The position numbers and the translations under genes were made by a program. DNA of 6,873 nt, from positions 1-6,873 of the forward strand of contig PLLI01000119.1 in NCBI GenBank assembly GCA_003140915.1, given 5' to 3'. The notes under the pieces are model-generated. The model saw nothing but the letters and a program-made list of their open reading frames with translations. It had not been told where the DNA came from and ran no database searches. Of the stretch, positions 1 to 6,125 are shown piece by piece (position 1 is the first letter of the stretch; each line of letters starts with the position of its first letter). This stretch comes from Candidatus Omnitrophota bacterium. Its GTDB lineage: Bacteria > Omnitrophota > Gorgyraeia > 2-01-FULL-45-10.

Positions 1-1
1 C

Positions 2-544
2 GAGACGCTCTGGGGTATTGTCAGATCGTACGGCGTGGATCTGCAAAGCCTGATCAAGACGAATTCTTTATATACCGGCACCATCGAAGACGGCCAGGTT
101 CTCCTTATTCCGCGCCAAGTGCCTCAGGGTATAGCGCCGGCCCAGACAGCCATGCGGTCGGTCCCTGGCGAATCTTTTATCTGGCCGGTAAGAGGCATGC
201 TGGCAGTGCCGTTCGGTGCCCAAAAGGATAAGATAATAAATAAAGGTATCGACATACGGTCCGCGGAAGGCGCAGGCGTCAGGGCCTCAAGGTCAGGCAG
301 GGTCGTCTATCGCGACGAGTTCCTCAAAGGTTACGGCAAGACGGTCATCCTCGACCACGGGGATGGCTATCAGACGGTTTACGCGTGTAATTCGACCATC
401 ATGGTCAATGTGGGCGACGAAGTGGCGCGGAATACATATATAGCGAAAGTAGGCAGGACGGGCCGGGCAAATAGCCCGATGCTGCATTTCGAGATACGTA
501 AAGACGGTGAGCCGCAAAACCCGTCGTATTATCTACCGCTCTAA
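2..544 (+). CDS. LysM + degenerate LytM/M23 protein, NlpD-like (5' partial)
   Basis: The frame is open from base 2, so the N-terminus lies outside the window; the GTG at 35 falls inside the LysM domain and is not the start. Visible first is most of a LysM peptidoglycan-binding module (reads ETLWGIVRSYGVDLQ, ending at GQVLLIP), then a short proline-rich linker, then an M23/LytM fold from about base 176 (FIWPV) to the stop. Active M23 enzymes carry HxxxD, a YxH histidine and HxH. Here these read NKGID (Asn at 239-241, Asp kept), YAC (Cys at 386-388) and MLH (Met at 479-481, last His kept). One metal ligand and both catalytic histidines are therefore lost. LysM plus dead LytM is the architecture of E. 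coli NlpD, which with EnvC activates amidases during septum splitting. By inference this is an envelope protein that regulates a hydrolase and does not cut peptidoglycan itself. Fold assignment is firm; the exact role is inferred. Confidence 0.9.
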   Translation, partial: ETLWGIVRSYGVDLQSLIKTNSLYTGTIEDGQVLLIPRQVPQGIAPAQTAMRSVPGESFIWPVRGMLAVPFGAQKDKIINKGIDIRSAEGAGVRASRSGRVVYRDEFLKGYGKTVILDHGDGYQTVYACNSTIMVNVGDEVARNTYIAKVGRTGRANSPMLHFEIRKDGEPQNPSYYLPL

Positions 545-553
545 AGGGAGATC

Positions 554-2185
554 ATGTTCAGCGAACCTGTTATAGGAGAAAGGTTTTTCGGCCGCGAAGA
601 GGTCCTGGAACTCCTGAATAAACGCGTCCTGGCGCTGAAAGACGGCTACAGGCAGAACGTGGCCCTGACGGGGCAGAGCCTTTCCGGCAAGTCTTCGATC
701 ATCCTCCATTTCCTGCACACCGTCAATTCCGAGGGCTTCATACCCGTCTATGTAGAAGTGGTGAAAGAGCCGTTCAGGGCGTTCTCCAATAAATTTATCG
801 CGACCGTCCTGTATAATTCGTTAAAGAAACTGGGCAAGGACGTCGAAGTCGACATGGCGCGGCTCCTCGAAGTTGCCCAGAAGTCCATCCCGAAAACATG
901 CCAGATGGCCAGGCAGGTAAATATCTCGATAGACCGGGGAGACCTGGACGAGGCATACATGGGGCTTTTGGGACTCACGTCGGCCCTTAAGGATGAGTCC
1001 GGGCTTTCATGCGTGGTGATACTGGATGAATTCGACAACCTCGAACATCTGGGTATCAAGAACCCGTTCCTCAGTTTCGGCAAAGTGATAATGGTGCAGA
1101 AGGATACGATGTATATCGTCTCCAGCTCGAGGAACGAGGCGATAAAGAAGATCATCTCCGAGAAACTTTCGCTCCTTTTCGGCAATTTCGAGGTCGTGAA
1201 AGTCGCCAATTTCGACATCGCCACGTCGGCAAGGTTCATCGATATGAAATTCGCAGGATTCGAGATAAGCCTATTCTTAAAAAAGTTCCTGATCATGTTC
1301 ACGGACGGCAACCCGTTCTACTTAAGCAGGATAGCGTCGAGGGCAAAAGAGATCGCCCTCGAGCGGCCCTCTACCCTGATAGACGAGGGATCCATAGCAG
1401 TCGCTATCCTCGATCTCGTATATCATGCGAATGGCGTCATACACCAGTACCTCTTGAACTTCATGCTCACGGTCCTCGACGCGCGGAACCGCGAAAATGA
1501 CCTGTCGATCCTGACGGCCATAGCGCATGGCCGTAATACCCAATCCGAAATAGCTCGGGGGCTAAAGACGAAACAGGGCGACGTATCTAAGAGCCTGGCG
1601 CGGCTCCTGGACCTGGGCATCCTTACGAAGAACGGCGTATTCTACGAAATAGAGGACGTGATCTTCTCCTTCTGGCTGAGGTCGGTCTACCAGAGACGCA
1701 AAGAGCTGCTCGTCGACGGGACGTTCGACCGGATGGGTCTTTTCCGCAAGGATGTCATGGCCTATATTGACGCCTATAGCCGGGACTGCTCCAAGTCAGC
1801 CGCCCAGAGGATGTCGGAGCTCTTTAACCTCTTCGCGAACGAACTGGTTTCGATAGATTCCAAACATATGCGCCTGCCTCATTTCACAAAAGTGGATATC
1901 AAGGCTCAGCAGGATTCGAGCTCCATGATCACGGCCTCTTTCAGGGGAAATTCCTGGATCGCGCAGGTCTACGAACGGCCCGTCAGCGAAAATGACATCA
2001 TAAATTATATAAAGAACGTTAAGGCCTCCGGGTGCAAGGTCTCGAACAAGGTCCTTATCGCTATGGCCGGAATAGACGAGAACGCGAAATTGCTCGCGAA
2101 GGAACTGAAGATATCGATCTGGGACGATTCCGTCGCCGACTCGCTCCTCGGTTTCTACGGGATGAGAAGGATGGTCGTCTTATGA
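554..2185 (+). CDS. STAND/AAA-type ATPase with winged helix (archaeal-type ATPase family)
   Basis: A 543-residue predicted cytoplasmic P-loop ATPase resembling the 'archaeal-type' ATPases (PF01637) that end in a DUF234-like region. Near the N-terminus is FFGREEVLELL, the usual lead-in of this family. Walker A is GQSLSGKS at residues 40-47 and Walker B is VVILDEFD at 154-161. A sensor-1-like segment (MYIVSSSRNEA) lies at 186-196. Residues about 318-375 form a winged helix, with TQSEIARGL and a VSKSLARLLDLGIL recognition region followed by a wing ending FSFWLR. The last 100 residues (SWIAQVYERPVSENDI, then KVLIAMAG and ISIWDD) recall the PD-(D/E)XK nuclease-like tail of relatives, but the expected E-x-K reads Q-V-Y, so nuclease activity is unlikely. 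The start is supported by GGGAG at 546-550. It follows the NlpD-like gene by 9 bp and its TGA overlaps the next ATG. The biological role of such ATPases is mostly unknown; DNA or protein remodelling is possible. Confidence 0.85.
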   Translation: MFSEPVIGERFFGREEVLELLNKRVLALKDGYRQNVALTGQSLSGKSSIILHFLHTVNSEGFIPVYVEVVKEPFRAFSNKFIATVLYNSLKKLGKDVEVDMARLLEVAQKSIPKTCQMARQVNISIDRGDLDEAYMGLLGLTSALKDESGLSCVVILDEFDNLEHLGIKNPFLSFGKVIMVQKDTMYIVSSSRNEAIKKIISEKLSLLFGNFEVVKVANFDIATSARFIDMKFAGFEISLFLKKFLIMFTDGNPFYLSRIASRAKEIALERPSTLIDEGSIAVAILDLVYHANGVIHQYLLNFMLTVLDARNRENDLSILTAIAHGRNTQSEIARGLKTKQGDVSKSLARLLDLGILTKNGVFYEIEDVIFSFWLRSVYQRRKELLVDGTFDRMGLFRKDVMAYIDAYSRDCSKSAAQRMSELFNLFANELVSIDSKHMRLPHFTKVDIKAQQDSSSMITASFRGNSWIAQVYERPVSENDIINYIKNVKASGCKVSNKVLIAMAGIDENAKLLAKELKISIWDDSVADSLLGFYGMRRMVVL

Positions 2186-2664
2186 GGATATTGGTCATTT
2201 CCGATACACACATACCGCGCTCCGCCCAGGATATCCCGGATGCGATCTATAAAGAGATAGAGACGGTCGATATGATAGTCCACGCCGGCGACTTTGTCGA
2301 AAAAGAGTTTTATGACAGATTGAAACTCCTGAGAGATACGAAGGCCGTCTACGGCAACATGGATTCGGCAGACCTGCGGCGCGTCTTGAACCAGAAAGAG
2401 GTCTTCAGGGTAGGTAGCTTCAATATCGGCTTGATACACGGCTACGGCGCGCCCGCGAATCTGACGGAGACCGTCAGGTCCGAGTTCGCGGACGTGGACG
2501 CGATAATATTCGGTCATTCGCATTCGGCCTTGAACGTTATGACGGACGGAGTGCTATTCTTTAATCCCGGTAGCCCGACCGACAAGATATTCGCCAGCGC
2601 CAATACGTACGGTATATTGGAGGTAACCGATAAAAAGATAGAAGGAAAGATAGTGAGGCTATGA
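2182..2664 (+). CDS. YfcE/MJ0936-type metallophosphoesterase
   Basis: A 160-residue calcineurin-like phosphoesterase, the normal length for the YfcE/MJ0936 group (COG0622), which hydrolyses phosphodiesters such as bis-pNPP with Mn or Ni; physiological substrates are largely unknown. All metal-site motifs are present: SDTH (D8, H10), HAGD (D37), GNMD (N59), IHGYG (H86) and GHSH (H112, H114). Near the C-terminus NPGSPTD matches the family's usual ending. I chose the ATG at 2182 because the protein then begins MRILVISDTH, exactly as the family does; the frame is open further upstream but that part lies inside the ATPase gene. The ATG overlaps the ATPase stop (ATGA), with AGAAGG at 2165-2170 as a probable ribosome site, implying translational coupling. 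The stop lies 1 bp before the next gene. There are no signal or membrane segments, so it is cytoplasmic. Confidence 0.93.
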   Translation: MRILVISDTHIPRSAQDIPDAIYKEIETVDMIVHAGDFVEKEFYDRLKLLRDTKAVYGNMDSADLRRVLNQKEVFRVGSFNIGLIHGYGAPANLTETVRSEFADVDAIIFGHSHSALNVMTDGVLFFNPGSPTDKIFASANTYGILEVTDKKIEGKIVRL

Positions 2665-2665
2665 G

Positions 2666-3481
2666 ATGAACGAGATACCTGTCATAAAAGTTGAGGGGGC
2701 GACGCTGCCGGAGGCCTGGGAGAAAGCCGTGATGGCGACGTGGAAAGACGGCCTGGACATAAAGACCGAGTACGATAAACAGGGCGACCCGATGAGCAAG
2801 GATTGCACGATGATAATGGTCGTCAACGATCCGATGAAAGAGCCGCGCATCCACAGGGCGTTCCCCGGAGGGCTGGAGGACCTGGAAATATACAGACAGG
2901 AGGTCGTCTTCGGTATCCATGACCATTGGATAAATCCCGAAGAGGGAAAGTGGACGTATACATACCATCAGCGCTTGACGAGTTTCCCGACAGAGGATAA
3001 AAAAGTGGACCAGATCGGCTATATTATAAAGAAGCTCATCCAGACGCCGTATTCGCGCCGCGCGCAGGGGATAACCTGGAACCCCGGGACAGACCCCATC
3101 ACCGACGACCCGCCGTGTTTGCAGAGGATATGGTGCCGGCTCGTCAAATTAAGCGATAAGAAATATTCGCTCAATATGAACACGCACTGGCGTTCAAGAG
3201 ACGCCTTCAAGGCGAGCTTCATGAACATATTCGCGCTGACGGACCTCCAGAGGATGATGGCCGAAGAGATCGCGAAAGGCCTCGGCGCCGAGGTATCTGT
3301 GGGCAGATACGTCGATATAAGCGACAGTTTTCACATTTATGGCAGTTATCATGAAGAGTTCAAGAAATTCCAGAAGATGGTCGAGGGAAGGAGCTTCGAA
3401 GAGCGGACGTGGGCGACCGAATTCGCCAGGCCGTTCTTTGAGGACGCAAAGGTGAAACTTGAAAGCGAAAAGAGGGGATAA
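2666..3481 (+). CDS. Divergent thymidylate synthase (ThyA-fold) homologue
   Basis: A 271-residue protein that aligns with classical thymidylate synthase (dUMP to dTMP using methylene-tetrahydrofolate) from about residue 97 onwards. VDQIGYIIKKL followed by TPYSRR (R131, R132) matches the phosphate-binding arginine pair that E. coli ThyA donates across the dimer. DPPCLQR places the nucleophile at C151. HWRSRD (R176, S177, D179) matches QRSCD, N187 sits exactly 8 residues after that Asp as in ThyA, and SFHIYGSY (H223, Y225) matches the dHxY nucleotide-binding motif. E79 may equal ThyA E58. N187 argues for a uracil over a cytosine substrate. Oddities: His after the catalytic Cys is Leu, Gln before the Arg-Ser pair is Trp, the N-terminal 60 residues are not ThyA-like, and the usual C-terminal folate-closing tail is not recognisable. 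It may be a true dTMP synthase or a related pyrimidine C5-modifying enzyme. The ATG is 1 bp after the phosphoesterase stop, with GAGG at 2654-2657. Confidence 0.85.
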   Translation: MNEIPVIKVEGATLPEAWEKAVMATWKDGLDIKTEYDKQGDPMSKDCTMIMVVNDPMKEPRIHRAFPGGLEDLEIYRQEVVFGIHDHWINPEEGKWTYTYHQRLTSFPTEDKKVDQIGYIIKKLIQTPYSRRAQGITWNPGTDPITDDPPCLQRIWCRLVKLSDKKYSLNMNTHWRSRDAFKASFMNIFALTDLQRMMAEEIAKGLGAEVSVGRYVDISDSFHIYGSYHEEFKKFQKMVEGRSFEERTWATEFARPFFEDAKVKLESEKRG

Positions 3482-3482
3482 G

Positions 3483-3950
3483 ATGGACAAGTTATGGGCT
3501 CCGTGGCGCAGCAAATACCTGTATCTTCGGAAGAACAAGAGATGCATATTCTGCGGGAATAAGAATTCCAGGTCAAAGACAGGATATATACTTCGCAGGA
3601 CTGCCCACTCGTTCTCCATGCTTAATCTCTACCCTTACAATAACGGCCACGTCATGGTCGCGCCTTACAGGCACGTCAAGAGCTTGGAGCTGCTGACCGA
3701 CGCTGAATTGACCGACCTGATGAAACTCGTGAATAAGACGAAGACCGACATCGATAAGAAACTGAAACCTCACGGTTATAATATCGGGCTGAACATAGGC
3801 AGGATCGGCGGGGCCGGTTTTGCGGGCCACGTCCACATCCACGTCGTGCCCCGGTGGGCAGGCGATACAAATTTCATGCCGGTGACGGGAGATACAAAGG
3901 TCGTGTCGGAATCTTTAGGCGCGATGCATAAATTGCTGAAAGGCAAATAG
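3483..3950 (+). CDS. HIT-family protein, Ap4A phosphorylase-like
   Basis: A 155-residue histidine-triad nucleotide-binding protein (COG0537). It begins MDKLWAPWRSKYL, the characteristic opening of the bacterial HIT branch that includes mycobacterial Rv2613c, an Ap4A phosphorylase. A CxxC pair (CIFC, C21 and C24) is probably half of the structural zinc site of this branch. NNGHVMVAPYRH (residues 53-64) matches the family's NGHxLVxPxxH. The catalytic triad is HVHIHVVPRW with H116, H118 and H120. Likely role: cleavage or phosphorolysis of dinucleoside polyphosphates, or AMP transfer, in the cytoplasm. The frame is also open from an ATG at 3459, but I place the start at 3483, because LWAPWR then sits at residues 4-9 as in relatives and AGGGG at 3472-3476 serves as ribosome site. 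It begins 1 bp after the thymidylate synthase stop and its TAG overlaps the next GTG start. Confidence 0.93.
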   Translation: MDKLWAPWRSKYLYLRKNKRCIFCGNKNSRSKTGYILRRTAHSFSMLNLYPYNNGHVMVAPYRHVKSLELLTDAELTDLMKLVNKTKTDIDKKLKPHGYNIGLNIGRIGGAGFAGHVHIHVVPRWAGDTNFMPVTGDTKVVSESLGAMHKLLKGK

Positions 3951-5101
3951 TGCTAAAGCGAAGAGACCTGGAGAAGAGAGAAGAACTGCTCGCCCCATAC
4001 GCGCAGAAGAGCGCTCTTTCCAAAGGCAGATGTTATAAGGAAGAAGAGCATAAGTACAGGTCATGTTATCAGCGTGACAGAGACAGGATAATTTATTCCA
4101 CCGCTTTCAGAAGGCTTGAGTATAAGACTCAGGTCTTCGTAAACCACGAAGGCGATTACTACCGCACCCGCCTTACGCACACCCTTGAAGTATCCCAGAT
4201 AGCCAAGTCCATTGCGCGCGCCTTGAGCCTTAACGAGGACCTGGTCGAGGCAATAAGCCTTGCACACGATCTCGGCCACACTCCATTCGGACATTCCGGC
4301 GAAGACGCGCTCCACGAACTCATGAGAGACTACGGCGGGTTCGACCATAATACTCAAGGCCTCAGGGTCGTAGACTTTCTCGAAGAGAGATACCCCGATT
4401 TCCCCGGCCTCAACCTTACGTGTGAAGTGAGGGAGGGCATCATAAAACACTCGACGCCTTTTGACAGGCCAAGGCCGGCGCTCCCATTTGAATCTAAAGG
4501 CTCGCCCATCCTGGAGATACAGGTAGTCGATATTGCAGACGAGATCGCCTACGACAACCACGACCTCGACGACGGGATAACGAGCGGCCTCATAAAAGAA
4601 GAGGATCTCTCCATCCTGAAATTATGGGTCGACAAAGAGAAGGAATTCAAGAAACGGCACCCCGGCGTAAAGGGAGAGGTGGCGAAGTATCAGGTGATCC
4701 GCTCGCTCATAGACGCGCAGGTCTCGGACGTCATAAGTCAAACCGAAGCGAATATCAAAAGGCTTAAAGTTCGCAAAATAGCGGATGTTGCCAAGACGCC
4801 TGAGCGCATAGTGATGGTCTCTAAAGCCATGCAGGCCATGAGGGGACCGATGAGGGAGTTCCTTACGGCTAACCTCTATCATCATTACCGCGTCGTGAGG
4901 ATGTCGAACAAGGCCAATCGTTTCATCACGAGCCTCTTCAACGTCTATCTCGACAAGTCCGACCAGCTTCCTCCGACGACGCAGGGGCGCCTCAAACACG
5001 AGGATGAGCACCGCGTCATCTGCGACTATATTGCTGGGATGACTGATAGGTATGCGCTTGATGAGTACAAGAAGTTCTTTGAGCCTTACGAAAGAGTATA
5101 A
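3950..5101 (+). CDS. dgt: HD-domain dNTP triphosphohydrolase (dGTPase-like)
   Basis: A 383-residue HD-superfamily phosphohydrolase of the 'dGTPase-like, type 2' group, which removes triphosphate from deoxynucleotides to give deoxynucleosides and so trims dNTP pools. The N-terminal signature DRDRIIYSTAFRRLEYKTQVF (residues 43-63) is classic for the family. Metal ligands appear in order: H77 in RLTHTLEV, H106-D107 in AHDLGHTPFGHSGEDAL, and D197 in DIADEIAYDNHDLDD. The glycine-histidine segment after the HD pair is intact, so activity is expected. Length is typical and the C-terminus (HRVICDYIAGMTDRYAL) is the usual ending, so it is complete. The start is a GTG that shares its G with the TAG stop of the HIT gene, implying coupled translation. 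This is the last gene of the GC-rich operon. Substrate preference among dNTPs cannot be read from sequence, and the gene symbol is family-level only. Confidence 0.93.
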   Translation: MLKRRDLEKREELLAPYAQKSALSKGRCYKEEEHKYRSCYQRDRDRIIYSTAFRRLEYKTQVFVNHEGDYYRTRLTHTLEVSQIAKSIARALSLNEDLVEAISLAHDLGHTPFGHSGEDALHELMRDYGGFDHNTQGLRVVDFLEERYPDFPGLNLTCEVREGIIKHSTPFDRPRPALPFESKGSPILEIQVVDIADEIAYDNHDLDDGITSGLIKEEDLSILKLWVDKEKEFKKRHPGVKGEVAKYQVIRSLIDAQVSDVISQTEANIKRLKVRKIADVAKTPERIVMVSKAMQAMRGPMREFLTANLYHHYRVVRMSNKANRFITSLFNVYLDKSDQLPPTTQGRLKHEDEHRVICDYIAGMTDRYALDEYKKFFEPYERV

Positions 5102-5104
5102 ATC

Positions 5105-5150
5105 CTTTATTCTTCGAGCGAGGCCGAAGGCCGAGTCGAGAAGATAAAAG
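5105..5150. repeat. Imperfect palindrome after the dGTPase gene
   Basis: Four bases after the dGTPase stop an interrupted hairpin begins. The arms CTTT (5105-5108), CTTC (5112-5115), GA and GGCC (5122-5125) pair with GGCC (5129-5132), TC, GAAG (5140-5143) and AAAG (5147-5150) around a GAA loop, with mismatches between. It could stop transcription or protect the mRNA end. No U tract follows on either strand, so it is not a standard intrinsic terminator. Its TTCGAGCGAGGCC / GGCCGAGTCGA style resembles dispersed intergenic palindromes seen in many bacterial genomes (inference from memory). Confidence 0.5.
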
Positions 5151-5157
5151 CGCTACA

Positions 5158-5224
5158 TAAAATTTTTCGCTGTAGCTGTAGAATGTGCTGTGTCTTAGTG
5201 GTTCGCAGGGACGCGAAAATTTTA
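5158..5224. repeat. Inverted-repeat unit 1 (67 bp)
   Basis: This unit is bounded by TAAAATTTTTCGC (5158-5170) and the near-exact inverse GCGAAAATTTTA (5213-5224). Inside the left end a second stem, GCTACA (5152-5157) with TGTAGC (5171-5176), would put the left boundary motif in a 13-base loop. The unit is followed by the 6 bases ACCATG and then immediately by unit 2. There is no protein-coding potential worth calling. It may be half of a small non-autonomous mobile element or a structured RNA. Confidence 0.5.
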
Positions 5225-5241
5225 ACCATGTAAAATTTCGC
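5213..5241. repeat. Inverted repeat at the junction of the two units
   Basis: GCGAAAATTTTA (5213-5224) and TAAAATTTCGC (5231-5241) face each other across ACCATG, with one unpaired A. CGCA (5204-5207) and TGCG (5242-5245) extend the stem after a bulge. This is the back-to-back junction of units 1 and 2 and could form a hairpin that competes with folding of the individual units. Confidence 0.55.
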
Positions 5242-5333
5242 TGCGGGAAAACTTCTCGCATCTGCTCGAAGTTTTACGCCCCGCTCAGTACGAATCCCTC
5301 GGGGGCCCCTTCAGCGGGGATCGAAAAATTTTA
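5231..5333. repeat. Inverted-repeat unit 2 (103 bp), highly structured
   Basis: The ends are TAAAATTTCGC (5231-5241) and CGAAAAATTTTA (5322-5333), inverse copies of each other. The right end is also a perfect 12-bp inverse of the left end of unit 1 (5158-5169). Between the ends lie two further perfect stems: AAAACTTC (5248-5255) with GAAGTTTT (5268-5275), and CCCCGCT (5279-5285) with AGCGGGG (5313-5319). Together these give a three-way-junction fold. The bases after the unit (CAACTATG) resemble those after unit 1 (ACCATG). No gene is seen here; the 64-codon frame running through it has no supporting features. Confidence 0.55.
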
Positions 5334-5366
5334 CAACTATGAACTCAGCAAAGTAACGGATTATTT

Positions 5367-5374
5367 AGGAGGGG
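5367..5374 (+). promoter_or_regulatory. Strong ribosome binding site
   Basis: AGGAGGGG is a near-perfect Shine-Dalgarno sequence a few bases before the ATG at 5379. It fixes the start of the AT-rich membrane protein gene and is the strongest ribosome site in the window, suggesting this gene heads its own transcript. I could not find a convincing -35/-10 pair upstream. Confidence 0.8.
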
Positions 5375-5378
5375 CATA

Positions 5379-6125
5379 ATGAATAAAATAATAATTTTAT
5401 TTTTTTTGTTAACGATTTCCATTATTGGTATGTCGAAGGCTGATGAACCTATAAAAAATACTGCACAAAATCAAGTAGATGGCAATACAATTTTATTGCA
5501 AGGCAAAATTGGATGCTTAGAGCAAAAGCTTGATATGGTAAATCAAGATTTTGATCGAATTTTACAAAGCTCTCAACACACATGGAATAATATCTTAACC
5601 GCTGTTCTTACAATAATGGCCCTTCTTTTAGGTGGTAGCATATTTAACACATTTTTCTATGTTAAAATGAAGACTAATAAAACCGAAGAATCTCTAAGAA
5701 ATGAAATAGCAGAAAAACTTAAAGAAATAAAAAATGAATTTAAGACTAGCGTCGACAAACAATTTGATAAACTTAAAAATGAATATAGCATAAGTTTTGA
5801 TAGTCTCCAATCAGGAATCTACGATGCTACGGGCAGGGCAGCTGAAAGTAAATTTCCAGAGGTTGGTGCTATCTGGTTTGCTAGATGTATAGATATACAT
5901 ATGAATTCGGAAAGGTATCCCACTTTGGATGAGAAGATGGAGACGTGGATTAAGATTCGAATGCAATGGATTGTAGATGGTCTTAGGAAAGGTAGTAAAG
6001 TGCAAGGGCTCGAGTATGTTGCAGAATTTCAAAATATTATATCACGAGTAAGCGGAGAAAAATATAAAGAACTAAAAGAAGAAATGGAAAAGGCATTAAA
6101 AGAGAATGTTGAAGAACAAGAATAG
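5379..6125 (+). CDS. Exported or membrane-anchored coiled-coil protein, unknown function
   Basis: I do not recognise this 248-residue family. The N-terminus (a lysine, then hydrophobic IIILFFLLTISIIG, then MSKA before DEP) looks like a signal peptide cut near residue 21, or otherwise a first membrane anchor. A clear transmembrane stretch follows at about 71-95 (ILTAVLTIMALLLGGSIF). Residues about 102-140 are lysine/glutamate-rich with heptad spacing, indicating a coiled coil. Residues 145-225 are more globular, with tryptophans in AIWFARC and ETWIKIRMQW and a tyrosine-rich end; the tail (about 226-248) is again charged and helical. If the signal peptide is cleaved, the coiled coil and C-terminal domain would face the cytoplasm. 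The strong ribosome site fixes the start. Codons are AT-rich, unlike the genes upstream. Its stop overlaps the GTG of the next small frame, linking it to the Panacea module. It might be a membrane effector or sensor (inference only). Confidence 0.85.
   Translation: MNKIIILFFLLTISIIGMSKADEPIKNTAQNQVDGNTILLQGKIGCLEQKLDMVNQDFDRILQSSQHTWNNILTAVLTIMALLLGGSIFNTFFYVKMKTNKTEESLRNEIAEKLKEIKNEFKTSVDKQFDKLKNEYSISFDSLQSGIYDATGRAAESKFPEVGAIWFARCIDIHMNSERYPTLDEKMETWIKIRMQWIVDGLRKGSKVQGLEYVAEFQNIISRVSGEKYKELKEEMEKALKENVEEQE

Noticed and set aside
748..1311. A 187-codon minus-strand frame opposite the ATPase gene
   Set aside because: It lies wholly within a well-supported gene on the other strand and its product resembles no family; it is a shadow of GC-rich codon use.
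2032..2184. Upstream extension of the phosphoesterase to an ATG at 2032
   Set aside because: It would add 50 unrelated residues overlapping the ATPase gene; the family begins at the residues encoded from 2182.
3459..3482. Upstream ATG at 3459 for the HIT protein
   Set aside because: It would overlap the end of the thymidylate synthase gene, and the family's conserved LWAPWR opening sits right after the ATG at 3483.
5105..5150. Intrinsic terminator for the GC-rich operon
   Set aside because: The stem is interrupted and the following bases are A-rich, not T-rich, so the defining features are missing.
5286..5312. tRNA-like T-arm look (GAATCCC near GGGG)
   Set aside because: No acceptor, D or anticodon arms can be drawn around it; the stems belong to the inverted-repeat unit.
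5213..5333. Possible integron attC site in the structured intergenic region
   Set aside because: The required RYYYAAC and GTTRRRY core sites are absent, and no integrase or cassette array is visible.
5330..5366. Possible sigma-70 promoter (TTTACA at 5330-5335) before the membrane protein gene
   Set aside because: No acceptable -10 box lies at the right spacing, so a promoter here is not supported.
5185..5379. A 64-codon forward frame through the intergenic region
   Set aside because: It runs through the inverted repeats, has no ribosome site, and its product has no family-like features; the repeat structure explains the sequence better.
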